A DNA stretch of 64,000 nucleotides from Solirubrobacter taibaiensis (GCA_027587225.1 JAPDDQ010000005.1:1-64000); one strand, 5' to 3'; positions 10,257 through 19,506 are shown, numbered from the stretch's first letter. The notes: generated by a model from the letters alone, not told the origin. Made by a program: numbers and translations.

Positions 10257-11938
10257 TCGATCCGTAGCGCCTCGACGAAGCTGCGGTAGAGCTCGTCGGT
10301 GTTGAGCAGCTCCGTGTGCGTGCCCTGGGCGCGCACACGGCCATCCTGGAGCACGACGATCGTGTCGGCGTCGATCACGGTCGAGAGCCGGTGGGCGATC
10401 GTCAGCACGGCGCCGCGGCGGGCGTGCTCCTGGATCGCGGTACCGATCGCGCTCTCCGTCAAAGCGTCGACCTGGGCGGTGGCCTCGTCGAGCAGCAGCA
10501 CGTCCGGGGCGCGCAGCATCGCGCGCGCCACCGCGATCCGCTGGCGCTCGCCGCCGGAGACGTTGGTCCCGGACAGCGACTCGTCGAGGTCCAGGTGCTC
10601 GAGCCGCACCTGCGCCATCACGGCTTCGACCTGCTCCCGAGTCGCCTCCGGGCGGCCGAGCAGCACGTTGTCGAGGATCGTGCCCGGCACCACCGGCGTC
10701 TCCTGCTCGACGTAGGCGAGCCGGTCGCGCACCTCGGCGTGGCTCCAGCCGGCGTACTCGCGCCCGTCGAGTTCGAGCCGGCCGGACTGCGGTTCCAGGA
10801 AGCGCAGGATCAAGCTGAACAGCGACGTCTTGCCCGCGCCGGACGGCCCGACGATCGCCACGTGACCCCTGCGCGGCACGGTGAGGCTGACGCCGTCCAC
10901 GGCGGGCTCGGCGTCCGGTCCGTAGGCGGCGACGACGTTGTGCAGGGCAAGGATCGGGTCGTCGCCGGTCGGCGCGGCGTCGGCGCTGGGCTCGCGCTCG
11001 GGCTCGATCGGGATCGAGTCGACCTCGCGGATGCGGCCGGCCGCCACGAGCCCGGTCTGGAGCTGGGTGACCTGCTGCGAGAGCTCGGTGATCGGACCCA
11101 TCAGGTTGAACGCGTAGAGCAGGAACGCGATCAGGCTCGAGACCTCGAGCAGCCCGTCGTCCACGCGCCAGGCGCCGAGGGCGAGCACGACGATGATCGC
11201 GAGCTGCACGCCGGTCCAGGCGATCGTCCACGCGAGCCCCTCCCGGCGGGCGGCGCGGATGCTGAACTCGGCCGACGTCGCCGCGCTGGCGACGATCTGC
11301 TCCTCGATCCGCTCCTCGGCGCGGTTGGCCTTCACCGTCTTGATCGCGCGCAGCGAGCCCTCGAGCGTGCCGCCGAGCCGGCCCAGATGCTCCTGCGCCT
11401 CCGTCTTGGCCTTCGCGATGCCCGGCATCACGAGCAGGAACAGGATCGTGACGACGACCACGGCGGCGATCGTCGCGCCGAGCAGGACGAGATCGAGCAC
11501 GCCCATCAGCACGAGCGTGCCGATGAGCATCACCGTCGAGTTGATGATCCCGACGAACGCCGAGGCGGTGGCCTCGCTGAGCAGGACCGTGTCGCTGGTG
11601 ACGCGGGTGACGAGCTCCCCGCTCGGGCGCGCGGTGATCGCCGGCACGGTGGCCCGCAGGTAGCGGCGGACCATCGACGTACGCGCGCCGAGCACCACGC
11701 GCTCGCCCATCGCGCCCAGGATCCGCCACTGCAGCAGGAAGACGAGCGAGCCGCCCAGGGTCAGCGCCAGCAGCAGGCCCACGGGGCCGAGCAGCGATTC
11801 GCCGCTGCCGAGGGAGTCCAGCACCCACTTCGTGACCAGCGGGGCGGCGAGACCGGTGGCGCTACCGAGCAGGGCGAGGACGAGCCCGAGCGCCATCGTG
11901 CGCGCATGCGGGCGGGCAAAGGACCAGAGAACACGCAC
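10220..11938 (-). CDS. ABC exporter, fused permease and ATPase
   Basis: The 572-residue half-transporter has an N-terminal membrane domain with about six helices (residues 10-300) and a C-terminal ATPase. The ATPase shows Walker A GPSGAGKTS, Q-loop VEQETPVV, signature VSGGERQRIAVARA, Walker B VLLLDEATAQVD and switch IAHRLSTV. It resembles MsbA/LmrA-type multidrug or lipid exporters; the substrate cannot be told. The start chosen is GTG at 11938; an ATG at 11896 is possible. It is divergent from purC with only 30 bases between, and overlaps the M24 gene tail to tail by 37 bases. Confidence 0.9.
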   Translation of the reverse strand: MRVLWSFARPHARTMALGLVLALLGSATGLAAPLVTKWVLDSLGSGESLLGPVGLLLALTLGGSLVFLLQWRILGAMGERVVLGARTSMVRRYLRATVPAITARPSGELVTRVTSDTVLLSEATASAFVGIINSTVMLIGTLVLMGVLDLVLLGATIAAVVVVTILFLLVMPGIAKAKTEAQEHLGRLGGTLEGSLRAIKTVKANRAEERIEEQIVASAATSAEFSIRAARREGLAWTIAWTGVQLAIIVVLALGAWRVDDGLLEVSSLIAFLLYAFNLMGPITELSQQVTQLQTGLVAAGRIREVDSIPIEPEREPSADAAPTGDDPILALHNVVAAYGPDAEPAVDGVSLTVPRRGHVAIVGPSGAGKTSLFSLILRFLEPQSGRLELDGREYAGWSHAEVRDRLAYVEQETPVVPGTILDNVLLGRPEATREQVEAVMAQVRLEHLDLDESLSGTNVSGGERQRIAVARAMLRAPDVLLLDEATAQVDALTESAIGTAIQEHARRGAVLTIAHRLSTVIDADTIVVLQDGRVRAQGTHTELLNTDELYRSFVEALRIDQSSYGKSVMIS

Positions 11939-11954
11939 CCTCCGAGTGTGACGG

Positions 11955-11960
11955 TAGGCT
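11955..11960 (+). promoter_or_regulatory. Probable -10 box of a leaderless purC promoter
   Basis: TAGGCT ends 8 bases before the GTG start of purC, and no ribosome binding site lies between. This spacing puts the transcription start at the start codon. The same arrangement recurs before other genes in the window (41186, 28787, 47755). Confidence 0.5.
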
Positions 11961-11968
11961 GACTGGCC

Positions 11969-12835
11969 GTGACAACGCTGCCGCTGCTGCATTCGGGCAA
12001 GGTCCGGGACATGTACGACCTGGGCGGCGACCTCTTGATGGTCGCCTCCGACCGAATCTCCACCTATGACGCCGTCCACCCGACGCCCATCCCCGAGAAG
12101 GGCAAGGTCCTCACCGGCCTCTCGGTGCTGTGGTTCGGGCTGACGAAGGACATCGTTCCCAACCACTTCATGAGCGCCACCGATGGCGTACCGGAGGAGT
12201 TCCGGGGGCGCGGTCTGCGCGTGCGCAAGCTGAAGATGCTGCCGGTGGAGTGCATCGTGCGCGGCTACATCACCGGATCGGGCTGGAAGGACTACAAGGC
12301 CACCGGGACCGTGTCGGGCTTGACGCTGCCGGAGGGCCTGCAGGAGTCCGAGCAGCTCCCGGAGCCGCTCTACACGCCGTCGACCAAGGCCGAAGAGGGC
12401 CACGACGAGGCGATCGACTTCGCCGAGACGGTCAAGCTGCTGGGCAGCGAAGAGCTCGCGGCGCAGGTCCGCGACGTCTCGATCGCGGTCTACAAGGCCG
12501 TGGCCGAGCACGCGCGTGAGCGCGGCGTCATCCTCGCGGACACGAAGTTCGAGTTCGGCCTGGACTCCAGCGGCGTCCTGACGCTGGGCGACGAGGTCTG
12601 CACGCCGGACTCCTCGCGCTTCTGGCCGGCCGACTCGTACGTGGTCGGCCAGGGTCAGCCGTCGTTCGACAAGCAGTTCGTGCGCGACTGGGCGACCAAC
12701 AGCGGCTGGGACAAGAACCCGCCCGCGCCGGAGATCCCGGAGGACATCGTCGCGCAGACGCGCGAGCGCTACGTGACGGCCTACGAGCGTCTCACGGGCG
12801 AGCCGTTCGGCGCGTGGCTGGACCGCGTCGCATGA
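11969..12835 (+). CDS. purC: Phosphoribosylaminoimidazole-succinocarboxamide synthase
   Basis: PurC makes SAICAR from CAIR, Asp and ATP. The 288-residue protein has SGKVRDMYD at the N-terminus, SDRISTYD, VECIVRGYITGSG, EFGLD and DEVCTPDSSRFWP, all diagnostic. The length fits the longer bacterial/yeast-like form. The start is GTG at 11969, directly downstream of a TAGGCT box. It opens the block purC-purS-purQ-purL, in which every gene overlaps the next by 4 bases. Confidence 0.97.
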   Translation: MTTLPLLHSGKVRDMYDLGGDLLMVASDRISTYDAVHPTPIPEKGKVLTGLSVLWFGLTKDIVPNHFMSATDGVPEEFRGRGLRVRKLKMLPVECIVRGYITGSGWKDYKATGTVSGLTLPEGLQESEQLPEPLYTPSTKAEEGHDEAIDFAETVKLLGSEELAAQVRDVSIAVYKAVAEHARERGVILADTKFEFGLDSSGVLTLGDEVCTPDSSRFWPADSYVVGQGQPSFDKQFVRDWATNSGWDKNPPAPEIPEDIVAQTRERYVTAYERLTGEPFGAWLDRVA

Positions 12836-13050
12836 GCCGCGTCCGCGTGCTCATCCGGCCCAAGGCGGGGATTCTGGACCCGCAGGGCCAGACCGTGGAG
12901 CGGGCGCTGCCGGCGCTCGGCTTCGAGGGCGTCACGAACGTGCACGTCGGCCGCCTGGTCGAGCTGGACGTCGAAGATCCGTCGCAGGTCGCGGCGATGT
13001 GCGAGAAGCTGCTCGCCAACCCGCTGATCGAGGATTACGAGATCCAGTGA
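12832..13050 (+). CDS. purS: FGAM synthase subunit PurS
   Basis: PurS is the small structural subunit that joins PurQ and PurL in the three-part FGAM synthase. The 72-residue protein has the typical VRVLIRPKAGILDPQGQTVE start and a LLANPLIEDYEI end. The ATG overlaps the purC stop, and its TGA overlaps the purQ GTG. A separate PurS agrees with the short PurL encoded downstream. Confidence 0.96.
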   Translation: MSRVRVLIRPKAGILDPQGQTVERALPALGFEGVTNVHVGRLVELDVEDPSQVAAMCEKLLANPLIEDYEIQ

Positions 13051-13709
13051 GATTCGGTGTGGTGCGGTTCCCGGGTACGTGCGACGAGGTCGACGCGTAC
13101 CTGGCGGCCTCGCGTGTCGGTGAAGCCGAGATCCTGTGGCACGCCGACGCCGACCTGAAGGGTGTCGACGCCGTCATCGTCCCGGGCGGGTTCTCCTACG
13201 GGGATCACCTGCGCGTGGGCGCGATCGCGCGCTTTGCGCCCGTGATGGTCGAGGTCGACCGGTTCGCGCGCAACGGCGGGCTCGTCCTCGGCATCTGCAA
13301 CGGCTTCCAGGTGCTGTGCGAAGCCGGGTTGCTCCCGGGTGCGCTGCTCCCGAACACGTCGCTGCGGTTCACCTGCCGCCAGGTGGACCTCGAGGTCGTC
13401 AACGCGTCCACGTCGTGGACGAACGCGACCGCTGTCGGCGACACGCTGTCGATCCCGGCCAAGCACAACACGGGCCGCTACTACGCGCCCGACCCCGTGC
13501 TGGACGAGATGGAGGCCAACGGCCAGGTCGTCCTCAAGTACGCCGCGGGCCACAACTTCAACGGCTCGGTGCGCGACATCGCGGGCGTGTCGAACAAGGC
13601 GGGCAACGTGGTCGGCCTGATGCCGCATCCCGAGCACGCCGTCGACGCGCTGACGGGCTCCGCGGACGGCTTGAAGCTGTTCGCCTCCGCCGTCGCGGTG
13701 CCCGCATGA
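13047..13709 (+). CDS. purQ: FGAM synthase glutaminase subunit PurQ
   Basis: PurQ releases ammonia from glutamine for PurL. The 220-residue protein is a class I glutamine amidotransferase: PGGFSYGDHLR, nucleophile Cys84 in LGICNGFQ, and the His-x-Glu pair in MPHPEHA. The N-terminal motif reads FPGTCDEVD, a variant of the usual FPGSNCD. It starts at GTG 13047 on the purS stop; an upstream in-frame extension to 12999 lies inside purS and has no support. Confidence 0.96.
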   Translation: MRFGVVRFPGTCDEVDAYLAASRVGEAEILWHADADLKGVDAVIVPGGFSYGDHLRVGAIARFAPVMVEVDRFARNGGLVLGICNGFQVLCEAGLLPGALLPNTSLRFTCRQVDLEVVNASTSWTNATAVGDTLSIPAKHNTGRYYAPDPVLDEMEANGQVVLKYAAGHNFNGSVRDIAGVSNKAGNVVGLMPHPEHAVDALTGSADGLKLFASAVAVPA

Positions 13710-15904
13710 GCAAGCATCGTGACCTCGGGCTCACCGACTTCGAGTACGACCTGATCGTCGAGAAGATGGGCCGCGAGCCCAACGAGGTCGAGCTCGCCGT
13801 GTTCTCGCTCATGTGGTCCGAGCACTGCGGCTACAAGCACTCGCGGCCGCTGCTGAAGACACTGCCGACCGAGGGCCCGCGGCTGGTCATGGGCCCAGGC
13901 GAGAACGCCGGCGCCGTGGACGTCGGCAACGGCCTCTCGTGCGCGTTCAAGGTCGAGTCCCACAACCACCCGAGCGCGGTCGAGCCCTTCCAGGGCGCGG
14001 CGACCGGCGTCGGCGGCATCCTGCGCGACATCTTCGCCATCGGCGCGCGGCCGATCGCGATCCTCGATTCCCTGCGCTTCGGCGAAGTGGCTGAGAGCGC
14101 CCGCTCGCGCTACCTGCTCGAGCACGCCGTGGCCGGCATCGGCCACTACGGCAACTCGATCGGCATCGCCACCGTCGGCGGCGAGATCTACTTCGAGGGC
14201 CCCTACGAGCAGAACTGCCTCGTCAACGCGATGGCGGTCGGCCTGATCCAGACGGACGAGCTGATCAAGTCCGCCGCCGCGGGTGTCGGCAACGTCGTCG
14301 TGCTGTTCGGCGCGCGCACGGGCCGGGACGGCATCGGCGGCGCTTCGGTGCTGGCGAGCGCCGAGCTGGACACCGACATGGAGAAGCGCCCGACGGTGCA
14401 GATCGGCGATCCGTTCGAGGAGAAGAAGCTGCTCGAGTGCTCGCTGGAGCTGCTCGACCGCAAGCTGCTCGTCGCGCTGCAGGACCTCGGCGCCGCGGGC
14501 CTGACGTCCTCGAGCGCCGAGATGGCGGCCAAGGGCGAGGTCGGGCTGGACCTGCACGTGCGCCGTGTGCCCCTGCGCGAGCAGGACATGGAGGCCTTCG
14601 AGATCATGATCTCGGAGTCCCAGGAGCGGATGCTGTGCGTCGTCGAGCCCGACCGCGTGCAGGAAGTGCTGGCCGTCTGCGCCAAGTGGGAGGTCAACGC
14701 GACCGCCATCGGCGAGGTCACGGATACGCGCCGCCTGCGCGTGTTCGACGGTGATGAGCTCGTCGGCGATCTGCCGGTCGAGGCGCTCGTGGACGAGTGC
14801 CCGACGTACGAGCTGGAGCCCGCCGAGCCCGCCACGCCGCTGTACCCGGCGCCCCCGCGCGTCTTGGAGAGCGAGGACCCGGGCGAGATCCTGCTCGGCC
14901 TGCTGGGCTCGGCCAACCTCGCCTCGCGCAAGGGCGTGTTCGAGCAGTACGACGCGCTCGTCGGCTCCCGCACCGTCCGCCGGCCCGAGCAGGCTGACGC
15001 GGCCGTGCTCCTGCTGCCGGACCCGGCCAACGGCGACAAGCTCACCGCGCTCTCGCCGAGCAAGGACGACGACGGCCCCAAGCCCGCGATCGCGATGTCG
15101 ATCGACGGCAACGGCCGCCGCGTCGCCGCGGACCCGTACCGCGGTGCGGTCGAGGCCGTGCTCGAGTGCAGCGCGAACCTCGCCTGCGTCGGCGCGGAGC
15201 CGCTCGGGCTCACGAACTGCCTGAACTTCGGCAACCCCGAGAAGCCGCACATCGCCTGGCAGTTCTCGCGTGCGATCGCCGGCCTCGGTGACGCCTGCCG
15301 GGCGTTCGGCATCCCGGTCGTGGGCGGCAACGTGTCGCTCTACAACGAGGGCGGCGAAGGCCCGATCTACCCGACGCCGGTCGTCGGCCTGGTCGGCGAG
15401 CTGCCCGACGCGCGCAAGTCGGGCCGCCTGGGCTTCCAGACCGCCGGCGACGTGATCGCGATCGTGGCCGCCGACTCGTGGGCGCCGTCCAACGCCGCTT
15501 CGGAGCTCTCGAAGCTGCGCGGCGAGGCCGTCGAGGGCCCGCTCCCGCACGTCGAGCTGGGCGAGCTCAAGGCGCTCCACGCCGCGATCCGCCAGGCCGT
15601 GCGATCGGGGTCTCTGTCCTCCGCGCACGACGTGGCCGAGGGTGGCGTCGCGGTCGCCCTGGCGGAATCCGCTCTGGCCGGTGGCCTGGGCGCGACGGTG
15701 TCCGCGCTGGACGATCTGTTCGGCGAGGGCCCAGGCGCGTTCGTCGTCTCCGGCCCGGCCGAGGCCATGACCCCGTTCGGCGCTGCCGCCCGCGTGATCG
15801 GTGAGGTCGGCGGTGACGTGCTGTCGATCGAGGGCGCGCTCAGCGTCCCGCTGGTCGACCTGGACCGCGCGTTCACGCGCGGTCTCAGCGACCTCCTGGA
15901 ATAA
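13706..15904 (+). CDS. purL: FGAM synthase subunit PurL (small type)
   Basis: PurL uses the ammonia from PurQ and ATP to convert FGAR to FGAM. The 732-residue protein has WSEHCGYKHSRPLLK near the N-terminus, VESHNHPSAVEPFQGAATGVGG, GARTGRDGIGG, and the second-half NCLNFGNPEKP and VVGGNVSLYNE motifs. This is the short form that needs separate PurS and PurQ, both present just upstream. The ATG overlaps the purQ stop. Confidence 0.97.
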   Translation: MSKHRDLGLTDFEYDLIVEKMGREPNEVELAVFSLMWSEHCGYKHSRPLLKTLPTEGPRLVMGPGENAGAVDVGNGLSCAFKVESHNHPSAVEPFQGAATGVGGILRDIFAIGARPIAILDSLRFGEVAESARSRYLLEHAVAGIGHYGNSIGIATVGGEIYFEGPYEQNCLVNAMAVGLIQTDELIKSAAAGVGNVVVLFGARTGRDGIGGASVLASAELDTDMEKRPTVQIGDPFEEKKLLECSLELLDRKLLVALQDLGAAGLTSSSAEMAAKGEVGLDLHVRRVPLREQDMEAFEIMISESQERMLCVVEPDRVQEVLAVCAKWEVNATAIGEVTDTRRLRVFDGDELVGDLPVEALVDECPTYELEPAEPATPLYPAPPRVLESEDPGEILLGLLGSANLASRKGVFEQYDALVGSRTVRRPEQADAAVLLLPDPANGDKLTALSPSKDDDGPKPAIAMSIDGNGRRVAADPYRGAVEAVLECSANLACVGAEPLGLTNCLNFGNPEKPHIAWQFSRAIAGLGDACRAFGIPVVGGNVSLYNEGGEGPIYPTPVVGLVGELPDARKSGRLGFQTAGDVIAIVAADSWAPSNAASELSKLRGEAVEGPLPHVELGELKALHAAIRQAVRSGSLSSAHDVAEGGVAVALAESALAGGLGATVSALDDLFGEGPGAFVVSGPAEAMTPFGAAARVIGEVGGDVLSIEGALSVPLVDLDRAFTRGLSDLLE

Positions 15905-15931
15905 ATCGCGCCGCGTGGCGTCGTCGGGGGC

Positions 15932-16330
15932 ATGAGCCTCTCCGCCGACGCCACGCTCCTCACCCGCGGACGCGACCCCTACGTCATCGCCGCGGCACTC
16001 CTGCTCGACGAGATCCTCGCCGGTGAGCTCGATGTCGAGGGCGGCCGCGTGGACGGCGAGCCGATCGCCGACTGGATCGACCGCTTCAGCCGGATCGCCC
16101 CGCCGCGGATCATCGCCGACCTCGTGCGTCAAGGCTCGGTGACGCCGCGCCGCTTCTCGCTGTCGGTCGATGCGCGGGCCGAGGCGGAGGCCCGGTCACG
16201 CGCGGATGACGACTCGATCCTCGGTGCGCTGTTGGCGCTGCACCCGCTTCCGCCCAGCACGCATACACTGCCCCCGGCGGTGCAGAACGTCCTTTCAGCG
16301 GTGCGTGTTTCTCATATCGCCTTCACCTAG
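15932..16330 (+). CDS. Small hypothetical protein, weak GPP34-like pattern
   Basis: The 132-residue protein begins 27 bases after purL. The segment PYVIAAALLLDEILAGELDVEGGRVDGEPI, followed by RIAPPRIIADLVRQGSV, resembles the helix-strand pattern of GPP34 (GOLPH3-like) proteins, but it is much shorter than that family (about 200). The second half is Ala/Leu-rich and ends HIAFT. No signal peptide or membrane segment is seen. The family link is a guess by pattern; treat as hypothetical. It may be read through from purL, as no terminator separates them. Confidence 0.6.
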   Translation: MSLSADATLLTRGRDPYVIAAALLLDEILAGELDVEGGRVDGEPIADWIDRFSRIAPPRIIADLVRQGSVTPRRFSLSVDARAEAEARSRADDDSILGALLALHPLPPSTHTLPPAVQNVLSAVRVSHIAFT

Positions 16331-16378
16331 ATAGGGTCCCCCCCGGAAGTAGTGGTTCGACCCTATGAGGGGGGTTTG

Positions 16379-18043
16379 GTGAGGGGCAAGAAGGTTTTGG
16401 CGCCACTGGCGCTGGGCGTAGCCATGGCGGTTTCCGCGTCTCCGGCGCAGGCGCAGGTCACGCAACCGGCGGGCGCGATCAAGAACATGGAGCTGGTCGG
16501 CAACCTGCCGGAAGCGGCGAACTCGACCGCGATCAACTTCATGACGTATGGCAAGAAGGACCGGGGCAAGGGCCGGTTCGAGTGGCTCTGGGACTGGTTC
16601 GGCAAGCCCAAGGACAAGGGCAAGGACGTCATGTTCGTCACGGGCCGCTTCGGCCTGAAGACGTACGACATGTCCGACCCGGCGAAGCCGAAGTTCCTGG
16701 ACGAGATCACGAACGACCAGCTGCGGCTGCCGGGTGATCCGCCGTACTCGCCGTCGAACCCGACGTCGACGTTCTGGCAGAACGAGGACATGGACGTCGA
16801 CGACAAGCGCAAGCTCGCGCTGCTGTCGCGCGATCCGCGTGCCTACCGCGGTTCCACCTCCCGCTCACCGGGCGATGTGGACCCGAACGGCGCCACCAAC
16901 ATCGCCGGCGTCTATGTCATCGACGCCAAGGACCCGGCCGACCTGAAGCTGCTCTCCTTCGAGGAGCTGCCGACGGGCCACACCACGAGCTGCGTCAACG
17001 ACTGCGAGTGGCTGTGGACGGGTGGCCCGGCCGCGAGCACCAAGCAGGAGCAGGCGGGCTGGCTCGGTGGCCGCCCGATCATCGTCACCGACCTGCGCGA
17101 CCCGAAGAACCCGGTCGGTTACCCGCAGAAGCCGGTCGACCTCTTCCGTCAGGACGGCGTCACCGCCTACGCGCACGACGTCGACGTCGACGATGCCGGC
17201 ATCGCCTGGGTCGCCGGCCTGGGCGGCACGCGCGGCTACTACACCAAGGGCCGGCACTGGGACCCGGTGCAGCGCAAGTTCCGGGTGGCCACGCCGCTGG
17301 ACCCGGTGCCCTACGCGGGCGGCGGCCTCTCGCCGCAGACCACCAGCGAGAAGTTCAACCCGGGCGTCTCGCAGCTCTCACCGCTGCCCGACGGCAACGC
17401 GGGCGGCTGGATGCACAACTCGTGGCGGCCGATCGGCCTGGGCGCGCCGCTGACCGACTGGCGCTACATCAAGGGCGAGCTCCTGCTCGGCACCGAAGAG
17501 TGGTTCGGCGCCGGCGCGAACGCGTGCCGCGACGAGGGCAAGTTCACCATCTCGTCGCTGAAGGGCTCCTACGGCGGCGAGGGCTGGCGCTCGACGCCGG
17601 AGCAGCCGTTCCGCATGCAGGCCGTCGGCTCCTGGGCCCCGGCTGACAACGAGGGCACGATCTACACCCTCGGCTCCTGCTCCGCGCACTACTTCGACGT
17701 GGACGGCTCACTCGTCGCCTACGCGTGGTACGGCCAGGGCACGCGCATCCTCGACATCTCCAAGCCGGAGAAGCCGATCCAGGTCGCGTACTACCGGCCT
17801 GACGGCGGCAACGTCTGGGCTTCGTACTTCCGCAACGGCTACGTCTACACCGCCGACGCGGCGCGTGGCGTGGACATCCTGAAGATCAAGAAGGGCGCAA
17901 AGGCCGCTTCGGCCGCCAAGAAGGAAGTCAACGCGCCCAAGATGTCCAAGCAGCAGGTCTCGTACCTGCAGAACACGGCGTCCAAGCACTGGGTCTCGGA
18001 CCCGTCGACCGGCGGGCTCTGCCTGCTGCCGGTCGTCCAGTAA
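16379..18043 (+). CDS. Secreted LVIVD-repeat beta-propeller protein
   Basis: A GAGGGGGG site at 16366-16373 supports the GTG at 16379, giving 554 residues with a signal peptide (LAPLALGVAMAVSASPAQA). The mature protein contains repeats of the LVIVD type, such as GLKTYDMSDPAKPKFLDEI, VIDAKDPADLKLL, TRILDISKPEKPIQVAYYRP and NGYVYTADAARGVDILKI, which build a beta-propeller. Similar proteins are exported in many actinobacteria; their role is unknown. Four Cys (SCVNDC, NACRDE, GSCSAH) suggest disulfides. An open frame extends to a GTG at 16352, but the ribosome binding site lies inside that part. A strong hairpin follows the stop. Confidence 0.85.
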   Translation: MRGKKVLAPLALGVAMAVSASPAQAQVTQPAGAIKNMELVGNLPEAANSTAINFMTYGKKDRGKGRFEWLWDWFGKPKDKGKDVMFVTGRFGLKTYDMSDPAKPKFLDEITNDQLRLPGDPPYSPSNPTSTFWQNEDMDVDDKRKLALLSRDPRAYRGSTSRSPGDVDPNGATNIAGVYVIDAKDPADLKLLSFEELPTGHTTSCVNDCEWLWTGGPAASTKQEQAGWLGGRPIIVTDLRDPKNPVGYPQKPVDLFRQDGVTAYAHDVDVDDAGIAWVAGLGGTRGYYTKGRHWDPVQRKFRVATPLDPVPYAGGGLSPQTTSEKFNPGVSQLSPLPDGNAGGWMHNSWRPIGLGAPLTDWRYIKGELLLGTEEWFGAGANACRDEGKFTISSLKGSYGGEGWRSTPEQPFRMQAVGSWAPADNEGTIYTLGSCSAHYFDVDGSLVAYAWYGQGTRILDISKPEKPIQVAYYRPDGGNVWASYFRNGYVYTADAARGVDILKIKKGAKAASAAKKEVNAPKMSKQQVSYLQNTASKHWVSDPSTGGLCLLPVVQ

Positions 18044-18060
18044 GCACCTGACCGTGATGC

Positions 18061-18082
18061 GGGGCCGGCGCGTGCCGGCCCC
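18061..18082 (+). terminator. Hairpin terminator
   Basis: GGGGCCGGC (18061-18069) and GCCGGCCCC (18074-18082) form a perfect 9-bp stem with a 4-base loop, midway between the convergent propeller and aminotransferase genes. It can serve both strands. No clear U-run follows, which is common in high-GC actinobacteria. Confidence 0.75.
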
Positions 18083-18091
18083 GCGGCCGTT

Positions 18092-19477
18092 CTAGCTCAT
18101 CAGGTCGTCGGCCATCGCCTCGAAGACCTGGACGTACGCGTCGACGGCCGCGTCGTCGTGGGTGACGCTGAGCGTCCATTCCTCTTCGCGGCCCGGCGTC
18201 ATGAAGATGCCGCGGTTCATGTTGTAGAGCCAGGCCAGCTCGGAGAGGTCCTTGTCCTGGTTGGCCTTGAACGTCTCGTAGTCGACGATCTTGTTGGCCG
18301 AGAACGTGACGCAGCCCTTGGACCCGACGCCGACCGAGTAGCCGGGCAGGTTGTGCTTGCGGATCACTCCCTCGCAGCCGGCCAGGATGCGCTCGTTGAG
18401 CGAGTCCAGATGCTCGTAGGCCTCGGGCGTGAGCACCTCGAGCAGGTTCGCCTTGGTGGCGGCCATGCCCAGCGGGTTCCCGTTGTAGGTGCCGACCTGG
18501 TAGACGGAGCCGTCCTCGACGGCGGCCATCGCCTCTTCGGTGCCGCCGATCGCGCCGATCGGCGTGCCGCCACCCAGCGCCTTGGCGAGCGTGACGAGAT
18601 CCGGCGTGACGCCGAACCGCTCCGTCGCGCCACCGGCCGCGATGCACAGGCCGGTTTTGACCTCGTCGAAGATCAGGACGATGCCGTGGCGACGCGTGAT
18701 GTCCCGGACGGCCTCGAGGTAGCCGGGCTCCGGGAGCACGACGCCGAGGTTCATCATCGCCGGCTCCATGATCACGCAGGCGGGCTTGCGGCCCTCCTCC
18801 GACAACCGCTCGATGCGGCGCTCCATCGCGCCCGCGTCATTGAACGGGACCGGGATCGTGAGGTCCACGACGGCCTGCGGGATGCCCGCGCCGTAGGGCA
18901 GGCTCGCCAGGTTCTCGTGGTCGCCGATCTTGTCGTACTCGACGCCGATCGAGACCATCACGCCGTCGTGATGGCCGTGGTAGGAGCCGAAGATCTTCAC
19001 GATCGTCTCGCGCCCGGTGGTGCCGCGCGCGATCCGGATGGCGTCCATCGTGGACTCCGAGCCGGAGTTGGTGAAGCGCCACTTCGGCAGGCCCCAACGA
19101 CGGGCGAGCTCGTCACCGACGGCGATCGCGTCCTCGGTCGGCGCGGCGAAGTGCGTGCCGCTCGCGTACCGGTCGGCCAGCGCCTTGCCGATCGCCGGGT
19201 GCGCGTGGCCCTGGACCATCGAGCCGAACCCGTTGTGGAAGTCCCACATCTGGTTGCCGTCGACGTCCCAGACCTTCGGGCCGCTGCCGCGCTCGAGGTA
19301 GATCGGCCACGGGTCGCGGAGCTGGTACGACGACGCCACGCCCCCGGACAGGTGGACCTGGGCACGCTTGTACGTCTCGTTCGAGCGCTGTGTGCGCTCG
19401 TTGAGCTGCTTCTCCTCACGCTCGATCAGCTCGGAGATGCGCTGGCGAGGGATCTGGACAGGTGCGTCGGTGGCCAT
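18092..19477 (-). CDS. Class III aminotransferase (GSA aminomutase-like)
   Basis: The 461-residue PLP enzyme has NSGSESTMDAIRIAR, SYHGHHDG, LIFDEVKTG and the cofactor Lys in VTLAKALGGGTPIGAIGG. These match the glutamate-1-semialdehyde aminomutase / aspartate aminotransferase-like branch of class III. The N-terminal 45 residues are charged and helical (RISELIEREEKQL), an extension absent from HemL proper, so this is probably a related transaminase rather than the haem-pathway enzyme. The substrate is unknown, and neighbours give no clue. It has its own hairpin-bounded unit. Confidence 0.85.
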   Translation of the reverse strand: MATDAPVQIPRQRISELIEREEKQLNERTQRSNETYKRAQVHLSGGVASSYQLRDPWPIYLERGSGPKVWDVDGNQMWDFHNGFGSMVQGHAHPAIGKALADRYASGTHFAAPTEDAIAVGDELARRWGLPKWRFTNSGSESTMDAIRIARGTTGRETIVKIFGSYHGHHDGVMVSIGVEYDKIGDHENLASLPYGAGIPQAVVDLTIPVPFNDAGAMERRIERLSEEGRKPACVIMEPAMMNLGVVLPEPGYLEAVRDITRRHGIVLIFDEVKTGLCIAAGGATERFGVTPDLVTLAKALGGGTPIGAIGGTEEAMAAVEDGSVYQVGTYNGNPLGMAATKANLLEVLTPEAYEHLDSLNERILAGCEGVIRKHNLPGYSVGVGSKGCVTFSANKIVDYETFKANQDKDLSELAWLYNMNRGIFMTPGREEEWTLSVTHDDAAVDAYVQVFEAMADDLMS

Positions 19478-19506
19478 GGGTTATCCCGTTCCTAAGATCG
19501 GACTGG

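Noticed and set aside
9105..11828. Minus-strand frame of 907 codons across purB's end, the M24 gene and the ABC gene
   Set aside because: It is Arg/Gly/Ala-rich shadow translation of high-GC DNA. The ABC exporter and M24 peptidase frames have full family motifs.
10316..11962. Plus-strand frame of 548 codons opposite the ABC exporter
   Set aside because: No motif and biased towards Arg/Asp/Gly/Glu/Ala; the minus strand has every ABC ATPase motif.
13481..16132. Minus-strand frame of 883 codons opposite purQ and purL
   Set aside because: Shadow of purL and purQ, which are certain by motif.
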